Assembly (NCBI RefSeq): GCF_001509475.1
Contig: NZ_LLZG01000301.1
Location: 8,508 to 72,507, forward strand
Source of the DNA: Streptomyces regalis
GTDB lineage: Bacteria > Actinomycetota > Actinomycetes > Streptomycetales > Streptomycetaceae
Direction: 5' to 3'
DNA: 64,000 bases
The position numbers were made by a program, and so were the translations under genes. Below are positions 39,191-49,510 of this stretch, in pieces. The notes below the pieces were generated by a model that had not been told where the DNA came from, did not search any database, and saw nothing but the letters and a program-made list of their open reading frames with translations. Each line of letters begins with the position of its first letter. Positions within the stretch are counted from its first letter, which is position 1.

Positions 39191-42100
39191 GGCACCTCCT
39201 TCTGGCTGGTGTCGGTACGGCCGTCGCGGCCGGGCTGCCGGGGAATGCGCGGCCGGCGCGGGATGGGCGCCGCAGCCGCGGGTGCCTCGGCCGGTGCCCG
39301 CTCCAGTTCGGCGGCGAGGGCGGCGACCGTGGGGGAGGTGAACAGCTGGGCGGCCGTCACCGGGCGCCCGGCGCCGGTGAGCCGGGCCGCGACCCGGACC
39401 GCGCGCAGGGAGTTGCCGCCGATCAGGAAGAAGTCGTCGTGCGGGCCGATGTGCTCGACGCCGAGGACGTCGGACCAGACGGCGGCGATCTCCCGGTGCA
39501 GTGCGGAGTCCGCCGGGGTGCCGGGGGTGCGGGCGGGGACGAGGACCGCGTCCCGGGCCGCGTCCGCGCGCCGGGGAGGTGCCGGCAGCGGGAGCCGGGA
39601 CAGCGGTGCGTCCGGCTCGGCGGCCGCCGCGCGCAGCGCCTCGACGACCGCGTCCGCCAGCCACTGGACGAACTCCGGCTCCAGGCACGAGGTCCGGTAC
39701 TCGAAGACCAGCGTCATGCCGTCCGGTGCGCCCGCCGGCCCGTGGTCGTCCGTGACGTCGACCAGCAGCTCGAACCGCGCGGTGCCGGTGCGCAGCGGCT
39801 CCACGCCGGCCTCGGCGCCGGGCAGCTCCACCTCGGCCCGGGCGTTGTTCTGCAACGCCAGCACCACCTCGGTGAACGGCTGCCGCCCCGGAGGCCGTAC
39901 GGGGTTGAGCGCGTCCACGACCTCCTCGAACGGCACGTCCTGGTGGGCGAAGGCGTTCAGCGCCGCCTCCCGGGTCCGGGCGAGCAGCTGCCGGGCGGTG
40001 GGGTCACCGGAGGCGTCCGTCCGCACCACCAGCATGTTGACGAAGAACCCGACGACGTCGTCGACCGTGCCGTCGTGCCCGCGCCCGGCGATCGGCGAAC
40101 CGACCGCGAGATCCTCGCCCGCCCCGGCCCGCACCAGCGCGGCGGCGAGGGCGGCGTGCAGCGCCATGAACAGCGTGGCGCCCTCCGCCCGCGCCGCCTC
40201 GACGATCCGCGCGTGCGCGCCCGCGTCCAGCCGCCGTACGACGGTGGCGGCGTCCCGACCCGGCACGGCGGGCCGCCCCGGACGGCGGGGGAGCAGCGGG
40301 CCCCCGGCCGGAAGACCGGCCAAGGCCTTGTCCCAGAAGGCGAGTTGGGTGGCGACGAGGGACCCGGGATCGTCCGCCGAGCCCAGCCGCTCCTGCTGAC
40401 GGCGGGCGAAGTCGGCGTACGGCACGGGCAGCGCGGCGAGCTCGGGTTCGCCGCCGGCGCTGCGGGCGGCGTAGGCCCGCGACAGGTCCCGGAAGAGCGG
40501 GGGCAGGGACCAGCCGTCACCGGCGATGTGGTGCAGGACGAGCAGCAGGGCGTGCTCACCCGGCCGGTCCCGGACACTGAACAGCACGGCATGCAGGGGG
40601 AGTTCGGCGGCGAGGTCGAACCGGTGCCGGGCGGCCCCGTGGACGGCCTGCTCCAGCTCACCCGAGCCGACGGTGACGTGCCGCAGCCGAGGCAGTGCCG
40701 CGGTGCCGCTCAGCACCCGCTGCCTCGGCTCGCCGTCGCTCTCCTCGAAGACGGTACGCAGCGCCGTCTGCCGGGCGGCCACGTCCCCGAGGGCGGCCCG
40801 AAGAGCCTCCGCGTCGATCTCGCCGCGCAGCCGCACCAGCACGGGCAGGGTGTAGGCGGTGCCCGCGTCGACCCGGTCCAGGAACCACAGACGGCGCTGG
40901 GCGTACGACAGGGGCAGCGCGTCCCCGTCCGGCTGAGGCGCGGGAGACTCGGCCCGGCCGCCGCCGTCGTTTTTCGTGGCCTTCTCGGCCTTCTCGTCCT
41001 GCGCGGCCTTTTCCACGTACGGCACCAGCGCCGCCGGTGTCCGGCACTCGAACAGCGTCCGTACGCCGACCTGCACGCCCAGCGTCAGCTGGATCCGGCC
41101 CAGCAGCCGAGCCACCATCACCGAGTGGCCGCCGAGCGCGAAGAAGTCGTCCTCGGGGCCGACCGACGCCACCCCCAGCACCTCGGAGAACAGCCCGCAC
41201 AGCGCCTCCTCGACCGGGCCCGACGGCTGTCGTGCGGCCGCCGAGGCGAGGGAGCCCGTGATCGGGCCGGGCTCCGGCAGGGCGGCGCGGTCCAGCTTGC
41301 CGTTGGCGGTCAGGGGCAGGGCGTCCAGCAGTACGAAGGCGGCCGGGACCAGGTAATCGGCCAGCACGCGAGCTGCGTGGTCACGCAACTGCCGCTCCGA
41401 CAGCCGCTGCCGATGTCCGTCGCGCGGGACGACGTAGGCGACCAGCCGCTTGTCCCCGGTGGCGTCGGGACGGGCCACGACAGCGGCCCGGACGACACCC
41501 GGGTGGCCGGCCAGGACCGTCTCCACCTCCCCGGGCTCCACCCGGAACCCGCGGATCTTCACCTGGGCGTCGGCCCGCCCCAGATACTCCAGCACCCCGT
41601 CCGCCCGGCGCCGCACCAGGTCACCGGTCCGGTACATCAGCTCACCGGCGGCCCCGTACGGGTCGGCCACAAACCGTTCGGCGGTCAGCCCGGGACGGCC
41701 GCAGTAGCCGAGGGCGACACCCGCCCCGGCGGCGTACAGCTCACCCCTCTCGCCGTCCGCGACGGGCCGCAGCCGCTCGTCGAGCACTCGGAGCCGTTTG
41801 CCGGCCAGCGGGCGGCCGATCGGCACCGGCCTCCCGTCCCGGACTTCCTCGGCGGTGACCGGATGGACGGTCAGGAAGACCATGCCCTCGACCGGTCCAT
41901 AGCCGTTGCTCAGCCTCAGCCCGGGGTACCGCTCCAGGGCGCGGGCCGCGTGCGCCGGCGACAACGGCTCACCGCCGACGATCAGTTCGCTCACTCCGGC
42001 GAGGGCTCGCGGGTACTCGTCGACGATCACATGGAACAGGGAGGCGGAGAGGTAGAGGGAGGTGACGGCATGCCGCTCGACCAGGCCGGCCATCACCACC

Positions 42101-42780
42101 GGGTCGGGCCGCTGCCCCGGGTGCAGGACGCACAGGCCGCCACCGAGCAGCGGACCCCACAGCTCCAGCGCGAACGCGTCCCAGGACACGGGGGAGCACT
42201 GCAACCACACCGCGCCGGCCCCGAACGAGGCGAAGTCCTGCCCGGTCAGCGTCCCGGTGATCGCGGCGTGCGAGGCGACGATGCCCTTCGGGCGGCCGGT
42301 GGATCCGGAGGTGAACATCACGCAGGCCGGGTCCTGCGGCCGTACGTCCACGACGCCACGTTCGACAGGCGGCGCCTCCTCGGCGTCCTCCACTGCGACC
42401 GACTCGGCCGCGATGCCGGTCGGTGGGGACCCGCGCCGCGCCACGACCACGGCAACTCCCGCGTCGGCCGCCATCCCACGCAGCCGTTCCGCCGGAAAGT
42501 CCGGGTCGAGCATCACATGACCGGCACCGGCCTTGAGCGTGCCGAGCAGCGCCACCACCATCTCGGCGGACCGCTCCAGGTGTACGCCCACCAGGGCCCC
42601 CGGCCGTACGCCGTGCCGCCGCAGCAGCCCGGCCAACCGGTCGGCGCGCGCGTCGAGTTCGCCGTAGCTCAGCCGCTCGTCGCCGTGCACCAGCGCGGTC
42701 GCCGCCGGTGTCCGTCGCGCCTGTGCCTCGAAAAGTTCATGTACCCCGTGCAACGCCCCCGTTGCCCCCATCTCAGCCAT
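39181..42780 (-). CDS. NRPS A-T-C-T, probable initiation protein with a second carrier lacking its own A domain
   Basis: A 1199-residue protein; its start ATG 42780 overlaps the mbtH-like gene by 8 bp. A domain from the N-terminus (about 12-495): A3 [15 protein letters not shown]5 [12 protein letters not shown] (GPVE instead of GPTE), A10 [13 protein letters not shown]; hand-read pocket DALYIGGVF plus K. T1: [12 protein letters not shown] (about 550). An acidic/Lys linker leads to C (about 621-1050), LCL-like, [10 protein letters not shown]2: [12 protein letters not shown] (about 1121). No A domain sits between C and T2, so T2 must be loaded in trans or receive a modified intermediate. The lack of an N-terminal C domain marks it as a loading protein. 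The luciferase-like enzyme follows directly. Confidence 0.95.
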   Translation of the reverse strand: MAEMGATGALHGVHELFEAQARRTPAATALVHGDERLSYGELDARADRLAGLLRRHGVRPGALVGVHLERSAEMVVALLGTLKAGAGHVMLDPDFPAERLRGMAADAGVAVVVARRGSPPTGIAAESVAVEDAEEAPPVERGVVDVRPQDPACVMFTSGSTGRPKGIVASHAAITGTLTGQDFASFGAGAVWLQCSPVSWDAFALELWGPLLGGGLCVLHPGQRPDPVVMAGLVERHAVTSLYLSASLFHVIVDEYPRALAGVSELIVGGEPLSPAHAARALERYPGLRLSNGYGPVEGMVFLTVHPVTAEEVRDGRPVPIGRPLAGKRLRVLDERLRPVADGERGELYAAGAGVALGYCGRPGLTAERFVADPYGAAGELMYRTGDLVRRRADGVLEYLGRADAQVKIRGFRVEPGEVETVLAGHPGVVRAAVVARPDATGDKRLVAYVVPRDGHRQRLSERQLRDHAARVLADYLVPAAFVLLDALPLTANGKLDRAALPEPGPITGSLASAAARQPSGPVEEALCGLFSEVLGVASVGPEDDFFALGGHSVMVARLLGRIQLTLGVQVGVRTLFECRTPAALVPYVEKAAQDEKAEKATKNDGGGRAESPAPQPDGDALPLSYAQRRLWFLDRVDAGTAYTLPVLVRLRGEIDAEALRAALGDVAARQTALRTVFEESDGEPRQRVLSGTAALPRLRHVTVGSGELEQAVHGAARHRFDLAAELPLHAVLFSVRDRPGEHALLLVLHHIAGDGWSLPPLFRDLSRAYAARSAGGEPELAALPVPYADFARRQQERLGSADDPGSLVATQLAFWDKALAGLPAGGPLLPRRPGRPAVPGRDAATVVRRLDAGAHARIVEAARAEGATLFMALHAALAAALVRAGAGEDLAVGSPIAGRGHDGTVDDVVGFFVNMLVVRTDASGDPTARQLLARTREAALNAFAHQDVPFEEVVDALNPVRPPGRQPFTEVVLALQNNARAEVELPGAEAGVEPLRTGTARFELLVDVTDDHGPAGAPDGMTLVFEYRTSCLEPEFVQWLADAVVEALRAAAAEPDAPLSRLPLPAPPRRADAARDAVLVPARTPGTPADSALHREIAAVWSDVLGVEHIGPHDDFFLIGGNSLRAVRVAARLTGAGRPVTAAQLFTSPTVAALAAELERAPAEAPAAAAPIPRRPRIPRQPGRDGRTDTSQKEVPWT

Positions 42781-42979
42781 CGGCTGCCGTGCGGGCCGGA
42801 CATATGTCCGTCCAGTGGTCCTCGACGTAGGCGAGGCAGTCCGAGCGACTGCTCGCGGTCAGCGCCACGTCCCACCCGCCGGGCACGGTGATCCCGTCGG
42901 GCCAGAGCGAGAACTGGCCCTCGGCGTTGGTGAGTACGAGGTAGGTGCCGTTCTCGTCCTCGAACGGATTGGTGGTCAT
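42773..42979 (-). CDS. MbtH-family protein
   Basis: A 68-residue MbtH-like chaperone. Signatures: [24 protein letters not shown] with the conserved NxExQxSLWP pattern, [30 protein letters not shown] with the invariant Trp residues (quoted here only as landmarks: GGWDV and [10 protein letters not shown]). It starts at ATG 42979 with GGAGGGC upstream, 2 bp after the MFS stop. MbtH proteins bind A domains and are needed for their solubility or activity. It overlaps the A-T-C-T gene start. Confidence 0.96.
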   Translation of the reverse strand: MTTNPFEDENGTYLVLTNAEGQFSLWPDGITVPGGWDVALTASSRSDCLAYVEDHWTDICPARTAADG

Positions 42980-42981
42980 GG

Positions 42982-44565
42982 TCAGCCCTCCACGAGTGCT
43001 TTGTTCTCGGGGTTGTCGGGGTCGGCGTCCGGGTCGGGGTCGGGGTTGTCGCGGAGCTTCACCGGATCCTCGGGACCACCGGGGCGCCCGGCGCCCCCGG
43101 AGTCGTCGTCGCAGGTCACGTCCTTGTCGGCGTCGCCCGCGCCGCCCCTTTCGGCTGTGCCGTCCCCGTCCCCGTCGCCCGCGCCGTCCCCGCCCGACTC
43201 GGCATCGACGTCGGGCAGCAGCGAGTCGATCTCCCGCACCGTGCGCCGTGTCATGCTCAGCACCCCGACGGCGATGCCGCACAGACCGGCGATGAGCAGC
43301 ATGGCCGCCATGCCGCTGCCCGGCCCGTCGCCGACGAGCGGCCCGAGCACCACGAAGATCCCCGTGCCGTCCGCGGCCTGCGGTTCGAAGACATGGTCGG
43401 CGAGCGGCCCGGAGACCGCGGTGGCCAGCGGTACGGAGATCTGCGACAGGAACATCACCGCGCCGAAGACCCGGCCGTGCCACTCCTGGGGAACCTTGGT
43501 CTGCACGACCGCCTGCATCACACCGTTGATCATCGGCATGAGCGCCGCGCCCACGAGGATGGCCGCGCACCAGCCGACCACGCCGCCCGCGAGAGCCATG
43601 GCCACCTGGGCGGACAGGCACATGCCGATGATCCCGAGCAGCATGCCCCGGGCCCGGTTCTTCGGCCCGCTCCAGGCCGCCATCAGCAGCCCGCCCGCGA
43701 CCCCGCCGACGCCGATCGCCGTGTTGACGCTCGCCAGCGCCGTGGTCTCGCCGCCGGACCGGGCCAGCACCATGGGCTGTACGGCGGCGAAGCCGAAGAC
43801 CATGACCAGGTTGACCACGCAGAAGGCCAGCATCAGATCGCGCAGGCTCGGATACCGGAAGAGAAACCGCATCCCCTCCACGGCCTCCGCGACGAGCTTC
43901 CCCCGCGCCCCGCCCGCCGGCTTCTTCGCGGGGCCGTTGTCCCCCCGCATCCGTACGACCCGGATGGCGGCCAGCGCGACAGCGAAGCTCACCAGGTCGG
44001 CGACGAGGATGAAACCGAGCCCGGAGAACGCCACCAGGAGCCCGCCCAGCGCCGGACCGCCGACGTCGGCCGTGCTCTTGGCGCTCGCCAGCAGACTGTT
44101 GGCCCGTTGGAGCCGGGCCTTGTCCACCAGCAACGGCACGGCGGCGCCCAGCGCCGGGAACTGGAAGGCGGCCGCGGAACCGAGCAGCATGACGGCCGCG
44201 TAGACCTCCCAGGTGTGCAGCCCGCCGGTGAAGTGCAGGACGCCGAGCAGCGCCACGATCAGCAGTCCGCCACCGTCGGCGAGCTGCAGTGCCGTACGCC
44301 GGCTGATCCGGTCGACGAAGGCACCGGCGAGCGGGCTGAGCAGCACCTGGGGGAGCATCGCGCAGAGCGACAGCGTGGTCAGCGCCGTGGCCCGGCCGGT
44401 GGCCGACCATGTCTCGAAGACGAAGGCGAACCGCAGCACGGAATTGCCGACCAGGGATACCGCCTGCCCGCTCCAGACGAGCATGAAGGGACCCATGCCG
44501 GCGAACCGGCCTGTCCTTCCCCCGTCCTGCGCGGTGTCGTCCAGCGAACGCGCCGAATCGGCCAC
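42982..44565 (-). CDS. MFS exporter, first gene of the NRPS/PKS operon
   Basis: A 527-residue major facilitator of the EntS/MFS_3-like type with about 12 helices (for example WEVYAAVMLLGSAAAFQFPA and LMLAFCVVNLVMVFGFAAVQ) and the loop 2-3 motif AFVDRISRRTALQLADG. The start is GTG 44565 with a GGGGG stretch upstream. A long cytoplasmic C-terminal tail rich in Asp, Gly and Pro (DADPDNPENKALVEG at the end) is unusual. As the promoter-proximal gene of the operon it probably exports the peptide product and confers self-resistance. Confidence 0.92.
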   Translation of the reverse strand: MADSARSLDDTAQDGGRTGRFAGMGPFMLVWSGQAVSLVGNSVLRFAFVFETWSATGRATALTTLSLCAMLPQVLLSPLAGAFVDRISRRTALQLADGGGLLIVALLGVLHFTGGLHTWEVYAAVMLLGSAAAFQFPALGAAVPLLVDKARLQRANSLLASAKSTADVGGPALGGLLVAFSGLGFILVADLVSFAVALAAIRVVRMRGDNGPAKKPAGGARGKLVAEAVEGMRFLFRYPSLRDLMLAFCVVNLVMVFGFAAVQPMVLARSGGETTALASVNTAIGVGGVAGGLLMAAWSGPKNRARGMLLGIIGMCLSAQVAMALAGGVVGWCAAILVGAALMPMINGVMQAVVQTKVPQEWHGRVFGAVMFLSQISVPLATAVSGPLADHVFEPQAADGTGIFVVLGPLVGDGPGSGMAAMLLIAGLCGIAVGVLSMTRRTVREIDSLLPDVDAESGGDGAGDGDGDGTAERGGAGDADKDVTCDDDSGGAGRPGGPEDPVKLRDNPDPDPDADPDNPENKALVEG

Positions 44566-44870
44566 GTGCGTACCCCCGTCGAATGTGGCTTCCGACGGAG
44601 AACCTTAGTTCGAAGTAGCGCGCCGCACAGCCCTGATCATGAAAGGCGGCCGAGAAGCCCTCACGGACGCCGTCCCACAACCGTGAGGTCGGCACCCTGA
44701 CGGGCGTCGGATCCGGCCGCCTCGTAGACACCTACGAACATTTGACGACACAACAACACCTCGGGCGGGCGGTGGTTGACGGACGGACTGGCCTGACCAA
44801 CTGCCGCCTCCCTAGGATGTGTTGTCGGGCGAGGTGATCTCCTCGACCGGCCCTGCCACTGGGGGAAACG
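44566..44870. promoter_or_regulatory. Divergent intergenic region upstream of the NRPS/PKS operon
   Basis: This 305-bp interval separates the leftward exporter/NRPS operon from the rightward DUF574 methyltransferase gene. It contains no convincing ORF. It must hold the operon promoter because every downstream gene to the thioesterase overlaps or abuts its neighbour. I see no clear operator palindrome, and no pathway-specific regulator gene lies in the cluster. Confidence 0.5.
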
Positions 44871-45689
44871 ATGGAGCCTGGAAAGCCGCTGTCCAAGTCG
44901 ATCGATGCCGCGATTCCGACGGCTGCGCGGATGTACGACTACTACCTCGGCGGCAAGGACAACTACGCGTCCGACCGAGCCGCCTGCGAACAGCTGGACA
45001 AGGTCGTCCCCAGTACCCGCGCCCTCGCGCTGAACAACCGGCGCTTCCTGCAGCGAGTGGTCGGCACGCTGGCCCAGGACTACGGCATCCGGCAGTTCCT
45101 CGACCACGGCTCCGGCCTGCCCACCCAGAACAACGTCCACCAGGTCGCGCAGGCCGTCGACCCGTCCTCCCGCGTGGTGTACGTCGACAACGACCCGATG
45201 GTCCTGGTCCACGGCCGCGCCCTGCTGGAGCAGAACGAGAACACCGCCGTCATCCACGCCGACATGCGCGACACCGACGGCATCTTCTCCCACGCGGACA
45301 CCGAGCGCCTGATCGACTTCTCGCAGCCGGTGGCCGTGCTGTTCAACTCGGTGTTCCACTGCATCCCCGACAGCGACACCGACGGCCCGCTCGCCGTGGC
45401 CCGCCGCGTGGCCGAACGACTCGTGCCCGGCAGCTACCTGGTGATGTGCCAGCTGGTCAGCGAGGACCCCGAGGTCCGCGAGTTCGTCACCAACTTCATG
45501 GACCAGGCGACCCAGGGACACTGGGGCCGGGTGCGCCAGGAGAAGGACGTGGCCCAGCTGTTCGAGGGCCTGGACATCCTGGACCCGGGCCTCGTGGAGG
45601 TCTCCACCTGGCGTCCCGACACCGAGGTGGCACCGCGCCAGCTCACCCAGGAGTGGATCGAGTTCGGCGGCGTGGGCCGACTGCCGTAG
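44871..45689 (+). CDS. DUF574 SAM-dependent methyltransferase
   Basis: A 272-residue protein of the SAM-dependent methyltransferase family expanded in Streptomyces (DUF574). It begins with the family hallmark SIDAAIPTAARMYDYYLGGK then DNYASDR, followed by FLDHGSGLPTQNNVHQVAQ (SAM loop), VVYVDNDPMVLVHGRALL and VLFNSVFHCIPD. The substrate is unknown. The ATG is preceded by GGGGGA. It is divergent from the NRPS operon and may or may not belong to it; these genes are numerous and widely scattered. Confidence 0.92.
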   Translation: MEPGKPLSKSIDAAIPTAARMYDYYLGGKDNYASDRAACEQLDKVVPSTRALALNNRRFLQRVVGTLAQDYGIRQFLDHGSGLPTQNNVHQVAQAVDPSSRVVYVDNDPMVLVHGRALLEQNENTAVIHADMRDTDGIFSHADTERLIDFSQPVAVLFNSVFHCIPDSDTDGPLAVARRVAERLVPGSYLVMCQLVSEDPEVREFVTNFMDQATQGHWGRVRQEKDVAQLFEGLDILDPGLVEVSTWRPDTEVAPRQLTQEWIEFGGVGRLP

Positions 45690-45711
45690 CGAGGCGTCAC
45701 CCCAAGGCTCC

Positions 45712-45741
45712 AAGGGCCCAAGGGCCCAAGGGCCCAAGGGG
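45712..45741. repeat. Short AAGGGCCC tandem repeat between convergent genes
   Basis: Three perfect head-to-tail AAGGGCCC octamers are followed by degenerate A/G-rich repeats to about 45780. The interval separates the convergent DUF574 and XRE-type genes. No good terminator hairpin is visible beyond the self-complementary GGGCCC units. Confidence 0.7.
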
Positions 45742-45773
45742 CAAGGGAAGGGCCAAAGGGACAAGGGAAGGTC

Positions 45774-46694
45774 CTAAGGGGCAGGGGCGTACCGGGCCTT
45801 CGTCTCACGCAGTCGCTCCAGTGACTCGCGCGGGTTGAGGGCCTCGTCGCCCAGCCGGTCCAGGGCGATCCGGTACTCCTCCGTCTCGTCCTGGTCCTCC
45901 AGGAACGCGGCGCTCTTGATGTGCTCCAGATAGACGATGTCGGGCAGATCGATTCCGCCGAAGCGCAGATAGGTGACGGGCATGGCGGGCGCGGAGGCGT
46001 TGGTCACGTCCAAGGGCACGATCTGCAGGGTCACATGGGGGCGCCGGGCCATCTGTTCCAGATACTCGAGCTGCTCGCGCATCACCTCGCGACTGCCCAG
46101 CATCCGCAGCAGCACCGACTCGTCGACGATCGCCCACAGCTGAGGCGCGTCCGCGCGGTGCAGCAAATCCCGTCGCCGCATCCGCAGCTCCACGCGCCGC
46201 AGCACCTCACGGTCGGGTGCCGACGGCAGCCCGCGCTCCACCACGGCCCGCGTGTAGGCCTCGGTCTGCAACAGGCCGGGCACGTACTGGAGCTCGAAGG
46301 TACGGATGGCGGTCGCGGCCTCCTGCAACCCGACCAGCCGGTCGAACCACTCCGGCATCAGCCGCTTGTCATAGCGCTGCCACCACCCGGGCTCACCGGC
46401 CCGCTGCAGCAACTGCAGCAGCACCGAAGCCGCGTACTCCTCGGCCCGGTACAACTCCAGCAGCGCACGGACATCGGCCTCCGTGGGCGGCCGACGGCCC
46501 TTGCCCGCCTCGATCCGCGACAGCTTCGCCGGGCTGAACCCGACGGCGCGTGCCGCCTGGTCCTGGGAGAGCCCGAAGTCCTCGCGGATACCCGCCAGCT
46601 GGACGCCGACCAGCATCTTCAGCAGGGTCGGCGCGGGCTCGGACCGGTTCAGATACGGTTCGAGGTGGGAGATGCGAGGCGACTCGGCGGACAT
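45774..46694 (-). CDS. XRE-family regulator of Scr1/WhiJ type (DUF5753)
   Basis: A 306-residue regulator. An N-terminal helix-turn-helix (about 33-85: LAGIREDFGLSQDQAARAVG, FSPAKLSRIEAGKGRRP) is followed by the DUF5753 domain (WFDRLVGLQEAATAIRTFEL, YVPGLLQTEAYTRAVVERGL, EQLEYLEQMARRPHVTLQIV). Such proteins control development or antibiotic genes and are encoded beside DUF397 proteins and RsbW-like ATPases, as here. The DUF397 gene lies immediately upstream on the same strand, so the pair is probably co-transcribed. Confidence 0.93.
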   Translation of the reverse strand: MSAESPRISHLEPYLNRSEPAPTLLKMLVGVQLAGIREDFGLSQDQAARAVGFSPAKLSRIEAGKGRRPPTEADVRALLELYRAEEYAASVLLQLLQRAGEPGWWQRYDKRLMPEWFDRLVGLQEAATAIRTFELQYVPGLLQTEAYTRAVVERGLPSAPDREVLRRVELRMRRRDLLHRADAPQLWAIVDESVLLRMLGSREVMREQLEYLEQMARRPHVTLQIVPLDVTNASAPAMPVTYLRFGGIDLPDIVYLEHIKSAAFLEDQDETEEYRIALDRLGDEALNPRESLERLRETKARYAPAP

Positions 46695-46858
46695 CCTGAC
46701 TCCCCGTAGACCGGCATACGACAGACCGCATTATCGCATCCCACCGCCTCGTGCCGCTTGAACCGACGTAAGTGAGGGGCTCAACTTCCGCTTCACAGCG
46801 GCCCCATGACCCCATGGCCTCCTGGCCTTCTGTGGACGCCCCTTCGCGGCGGTCCGGG

Positions 46859-47089
46859 TCAGACCAGGTGGTCGAACTCTCCCTCCTTCGCGCCCGCCAG
46901 AAAGGCGGCGATCTCGGCCGGTGTGTAGACGAGGGCCGGCCCGTCGGGGTCGCGGGAGTTGCGCATCGCGACGCTGCCGTCGCCCAGGGGGGCCACCTCG
47001 ACGCAGTTGCCCTCGGCATTGCTGTGCCGGCTCTTGGTCCAGCGGACGCCCAACGAGCTTGCCCGCACGCCGTTCGGTGCTGTTGGCAC
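46859..47089 (-). CDS. DUF397 protein
   Basis: A 76-residue protein from GTG 47089, chosen because AAGGAG lies 6 nt upstream; a GTG at 47107 is possible. The family core is complete: WTKSRHSNAEGNCVEVAPLG, VAMRNSRDPDGPALVYTPAE, IAAFLAGAKEGEFDHLV. DUF397 proteins are partners (antitoxin-like or co-regulatory) of Scr1/WhiJ-type XRE regulators such as the one encoded next to it. It is divergent from the RsbW-like ATPase gene. Confidence 0.9.
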   Translation of the reverse strand: MPTAPNGVRASSLGVRWTKSRHSNAEGNCVEVAPLGDGSVAMRNSRDPDGPALVYTPAEIAAFLAGAKEGEFDHLV

Positions 47090-47294
47090 TGCACTCTCCT
47101 TGCTCACGTTCGGCCACGTGTACGCCCCGCCGCCCGCCGCCCTGGCGGGCCCGGAGGGCACCACGTGCTCTGCGTCGACGCCACTCGCGCAATTTCCCGT
47201 GAAATTGCACGGAGGCGCCGTCGGCGTGGATAATAGTCCGTGGCGTCAACTGCAGCGCGGACGCCCTGCCTTGACCATGTATCAGGGAGACGTC

Positions 47295-47858
47295 GTGTCC
47301 TTACCTGCGTACGAAGGGCTTCGACAGCCCGATAGCGCTGCGCCACCTGCGGAGTGGACCGTGTCGTCGGCAGCGCACCCCGGCACCCCGGACCGGAGCC
47401 GTCTCGCCAGGCCCGAACCCGCGCACACCTCGCCCCACTCGGTCGCCCTGCGCCTCGTCGACGCCGAACAGGGTTGCGGCCAGGCCCGCGACTTCGTCCG
47501 TCGCGCCCTCGGTGACTGGGCCCTCGACCACTGCAGCGCCGACGCCCTCATGGTGGTCACCGAACTCGCCGCCAACGCCGTACTGCACGCGGCCCCGCAC
47601 GCCACGGCCCGCTCCTCGGCCGCCGGCGAGCCCGAGATCTGGCTGAAGCTCAGCCTCCGCCGCCCCGCCCACCTGGTCTGCGCCGTCACCGACCCGAGCG
47701 ACAGTCCACCGGTGTACCCGCACACCAGCGACCCCCTCGACGAGCACGGTCGCGGACTGCGCATCATCGACGCCCTGTCCGAACACTGGGGTTGGACCCG
47801 ACGCCAACCGTTCGGCAAGACGGTCTGGGCAATGCTCCCCACCGGCCGCGAGGTCTGA
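47295..47858 (+). CDS. RsbW-like ATP-binding protein (HATPase_c_2)
   Basis: I choose GTG 47295 because GGGAG lies 5 nt upstream; ATG 47277 is an alternative. The 187-residue protein has the anti-sigma-factor-type ATPase fold: QARDFVRRALGDWALDHCSA, N-box ALMVVTELAANAVLHAAPHA, G1-like VTDPSDSPPV and G2 DEHGRGLRIIDALSEHWGW. It may act as an anti-sigma serine kinase. Its linkage to the DUF397/XRE pair is the standard Streptomyces arrangement. Confidence 0.9.
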   Translation: MSLPAYEGLRQPDSAAPPAEWTVSSAAHPGTPDRSRLARPEPAHTSPHSVALRLVDAEQGCGQARDFVRRALGDWALDHCSADALMVVTELAANAVLHAAPHATARSSAAGEPEIWLKLSLRRPAHLVCAVTDPSDSPPVYPHTSDPLDEHGRGLRIIDALSEHWGWTRRQPFGKTVWAMLPTGREV

Positions 47859-48028
47859 CCCACCTATAAATTCCCGCCCAGGCCGCCATATTCAGGATGT
47901 CCCGGGCGGCGGTGTAACGCGGTCGCGTTTGCGTGACGCAGAACCAGGCAGAAGCAGTCACCTCATGGGCCGAATTCGGCTCAGCGGGTCGACCTGTCCG
48001 CCCAGCAATGCGCCAGATCGGATTTCTC

Positions 48029-48385
48029 GTGAACACCGACCCGGTTTCCGGATACCAGACGTACGATCAGCCCGCGGCCCCCGACCGCTCCCAGCGAAAC
48101 CCGAACCCGGCCGCCGCACGCAGAACGACCCTGACGATCTGCACGATCGCCGACATCTCGGCCGGTCTGCTCGGCCTGTGGATCGTGCTGTACCTGCTCG
48201 ACGCGAACCAAGGGAACGCATTCGTGGAGTTCGTGCGCAGATCGGCGGACTGGCTAGGCGGATGGGCGCAGGACATTTTCACAATGAACACAGAGAGTCT
48301 GCGCGTCATCCTCAATTACGGTCTCCCGGCCGCCCTTTATCTGCTCCTCGGGCACGGAATTGCCGCCCGACTCAACAGGGCCTGA
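48029..48385 (+). CDS. Small membrane protein of unknown function
   Basis: A 118-residue protein assuming GTG 48029; ATG 48008 and an upstream start at 47933 are alternatives with no better RBS. It has a Pro/Asn/Arg-rich N-terminus, a first membrane helix (ICTIADISAGLLGLWIVLYL), an amphipathic loop (FVEFVRRSADWLGGWAQDIF) and a second helix (VILNYGLPAALYLLLGHGIA). No family is recognised. It is followed 28 bp later by another small gene in the same direction. Confidence 0.6.
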   Translation: MNTDPVSGYQTYDQPAAPDRSQRNPNPAAARRTTLTICTIADISAGLLGLWIVLYLLDANQGNAFVEFVRRSADWLGGWAQDIFTMNTESLRVILNYGLPAALYLLLGHGIAARLNRA

Positions 48386-48413
48386 CGGCTTACCCAGCGG
48401 AAGGACCGACATC

Positions 48414-48644
48414 GTGACACGCACTTCCTCCGAAAACGATCACCCGCCCATCTATGAAGAATTGGTGCGCGAACGCGGAGACGCCGTGGTGGAAGCCCAG
48501 ATGGCAGCCGCACACACCCAGCACCAGGCAGCGGAACTGCTCAGCAGCGAGGAACCGAACGGCTGGACCCAGCCGACGGGGCCCCATCATCAGCCCCATC
48601 TCGAACAGGGACCGGGAGTACAGAGCAGTCAGGGCCGACCCTGA
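48414..48644 (+). CDS. Small hydrophilic hypothetical protein
   Basis: A 76-residue protein from GTG 48414, with AAGGA 9 nt upstream. It is rich in Glu, Gln and His (PPIYEELVRERGDAVVEAQM, AAAHTQHQAAELLSSEEPNG) and appears to be a helix followed by a disordered tail. Codon use suits Streptomyces. It is likely to be co-transcribed with the preceding membrane protein gene. No function can be suggested. Confidence 0.55.
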   Translation: MTRTSSENDHPPIYEELVRERGDAVVEAQMAAAHTQHQAAELLSSEEPNGWTQPTGPHHQPHLEQGPGVQSSQGRP

Positions 48645-49510
48645 GGGCACGCAGGAAGGTGCGGGCCCCGGTGAACCTGGGTCCTGGGTCCCGCTCTCTG
48701 TGCCCTCAGTTGCCGTCTGTGGCCCTCGCGGAAGTGCTCAGCGACTGGTCCTTGCGTAGCCTCGCGGCCATGCCCAACATCGACGCTCTCCCGGATGGGC
48801 CACCTGCCTGACTGCCGCGGCACTGGCGTCAGCCGCCCTTTCGCTCCTGGCCTCGATGGTTCTCATCGGCCCGCCCACGGCTGGGAGACAGCGACGTCCT
48901 GGACGGACATCCGGTCGCGCACCTCATGGATCGGCGGCGTCTTCGAACTGGCCTCGGCGGTGGCGGAGCTCATGTGGACAGTCGGCTTCTTAGACGTCCG
49001 GGTGTAACCCCGAGTCCAGCGCGGTCGGCGGATCCTCCCGGCCGGGAGAGATCGGGTGACCGGACGCATTGCCCGGGGCCCTGCTCCTGCCGGGGTCCGC
49101 GAGTACATTGTCTCTGCCGTGGCACCGTGACGAGGACAGGGTCGTGCCTCAAAGAGAACCGGGCAGCTGTGCCTGTGGTGCATTCTCACCGTGCCGTAGG
49201 CCTTGCTGAGGCTGGCCCTGGTGCCGTGTGGCTGTCCTTGGCGATGAACCACGCACGATCACTCGCCCCGCTCGCGCGACTGCTCCGTATGCCCGAAGTA
49301 CCCGAACCCCGGACCAGCGATTTGGAGCCCTTCCTGAACGGCTGGAGTCCGTACGGCCCCCACCGCAGGTGAGCAGACCGGGTGTCCGCTGGGGCGTACG
49401 CTTTCGGTCAGTTGTGGATCACTTGTCTGCCACGCTGAACAACGGGCCGTAAGGTTCAAGGAAGTTGGTGTTGGGGCGCACGTGGCGGGTGAGATGAACG
49501 GGGGCGCGGG
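48645..49510. other. 866-bp interval without a convincing gene
   Basis: Only short ORFs with poor codon bias occur here. One stretch near 48809-48870 encodes a signal-peptide-like sequence (LTAAALASAALSLLASMVLI), and another frame at 48890-49007 ends AELMWTVGFLDVRV; they are in different frames. This could be a decayed gene, but I cannot identify it. The interval marks the start of the eroded island. Confidence 0.5.

Noticed and set aside
45712..45780. Possible CRISPR-like array
   Set aside because: The units are 8 bp without spacers; it is a simple tandem repeat between convergent genes.
48795..49372. Overlapping short ORFs after the small hypothetical genes
   Set aside because: Different frames, no RBS, weak codon bias and no recognisable family; noted only as a possible decayed gene.
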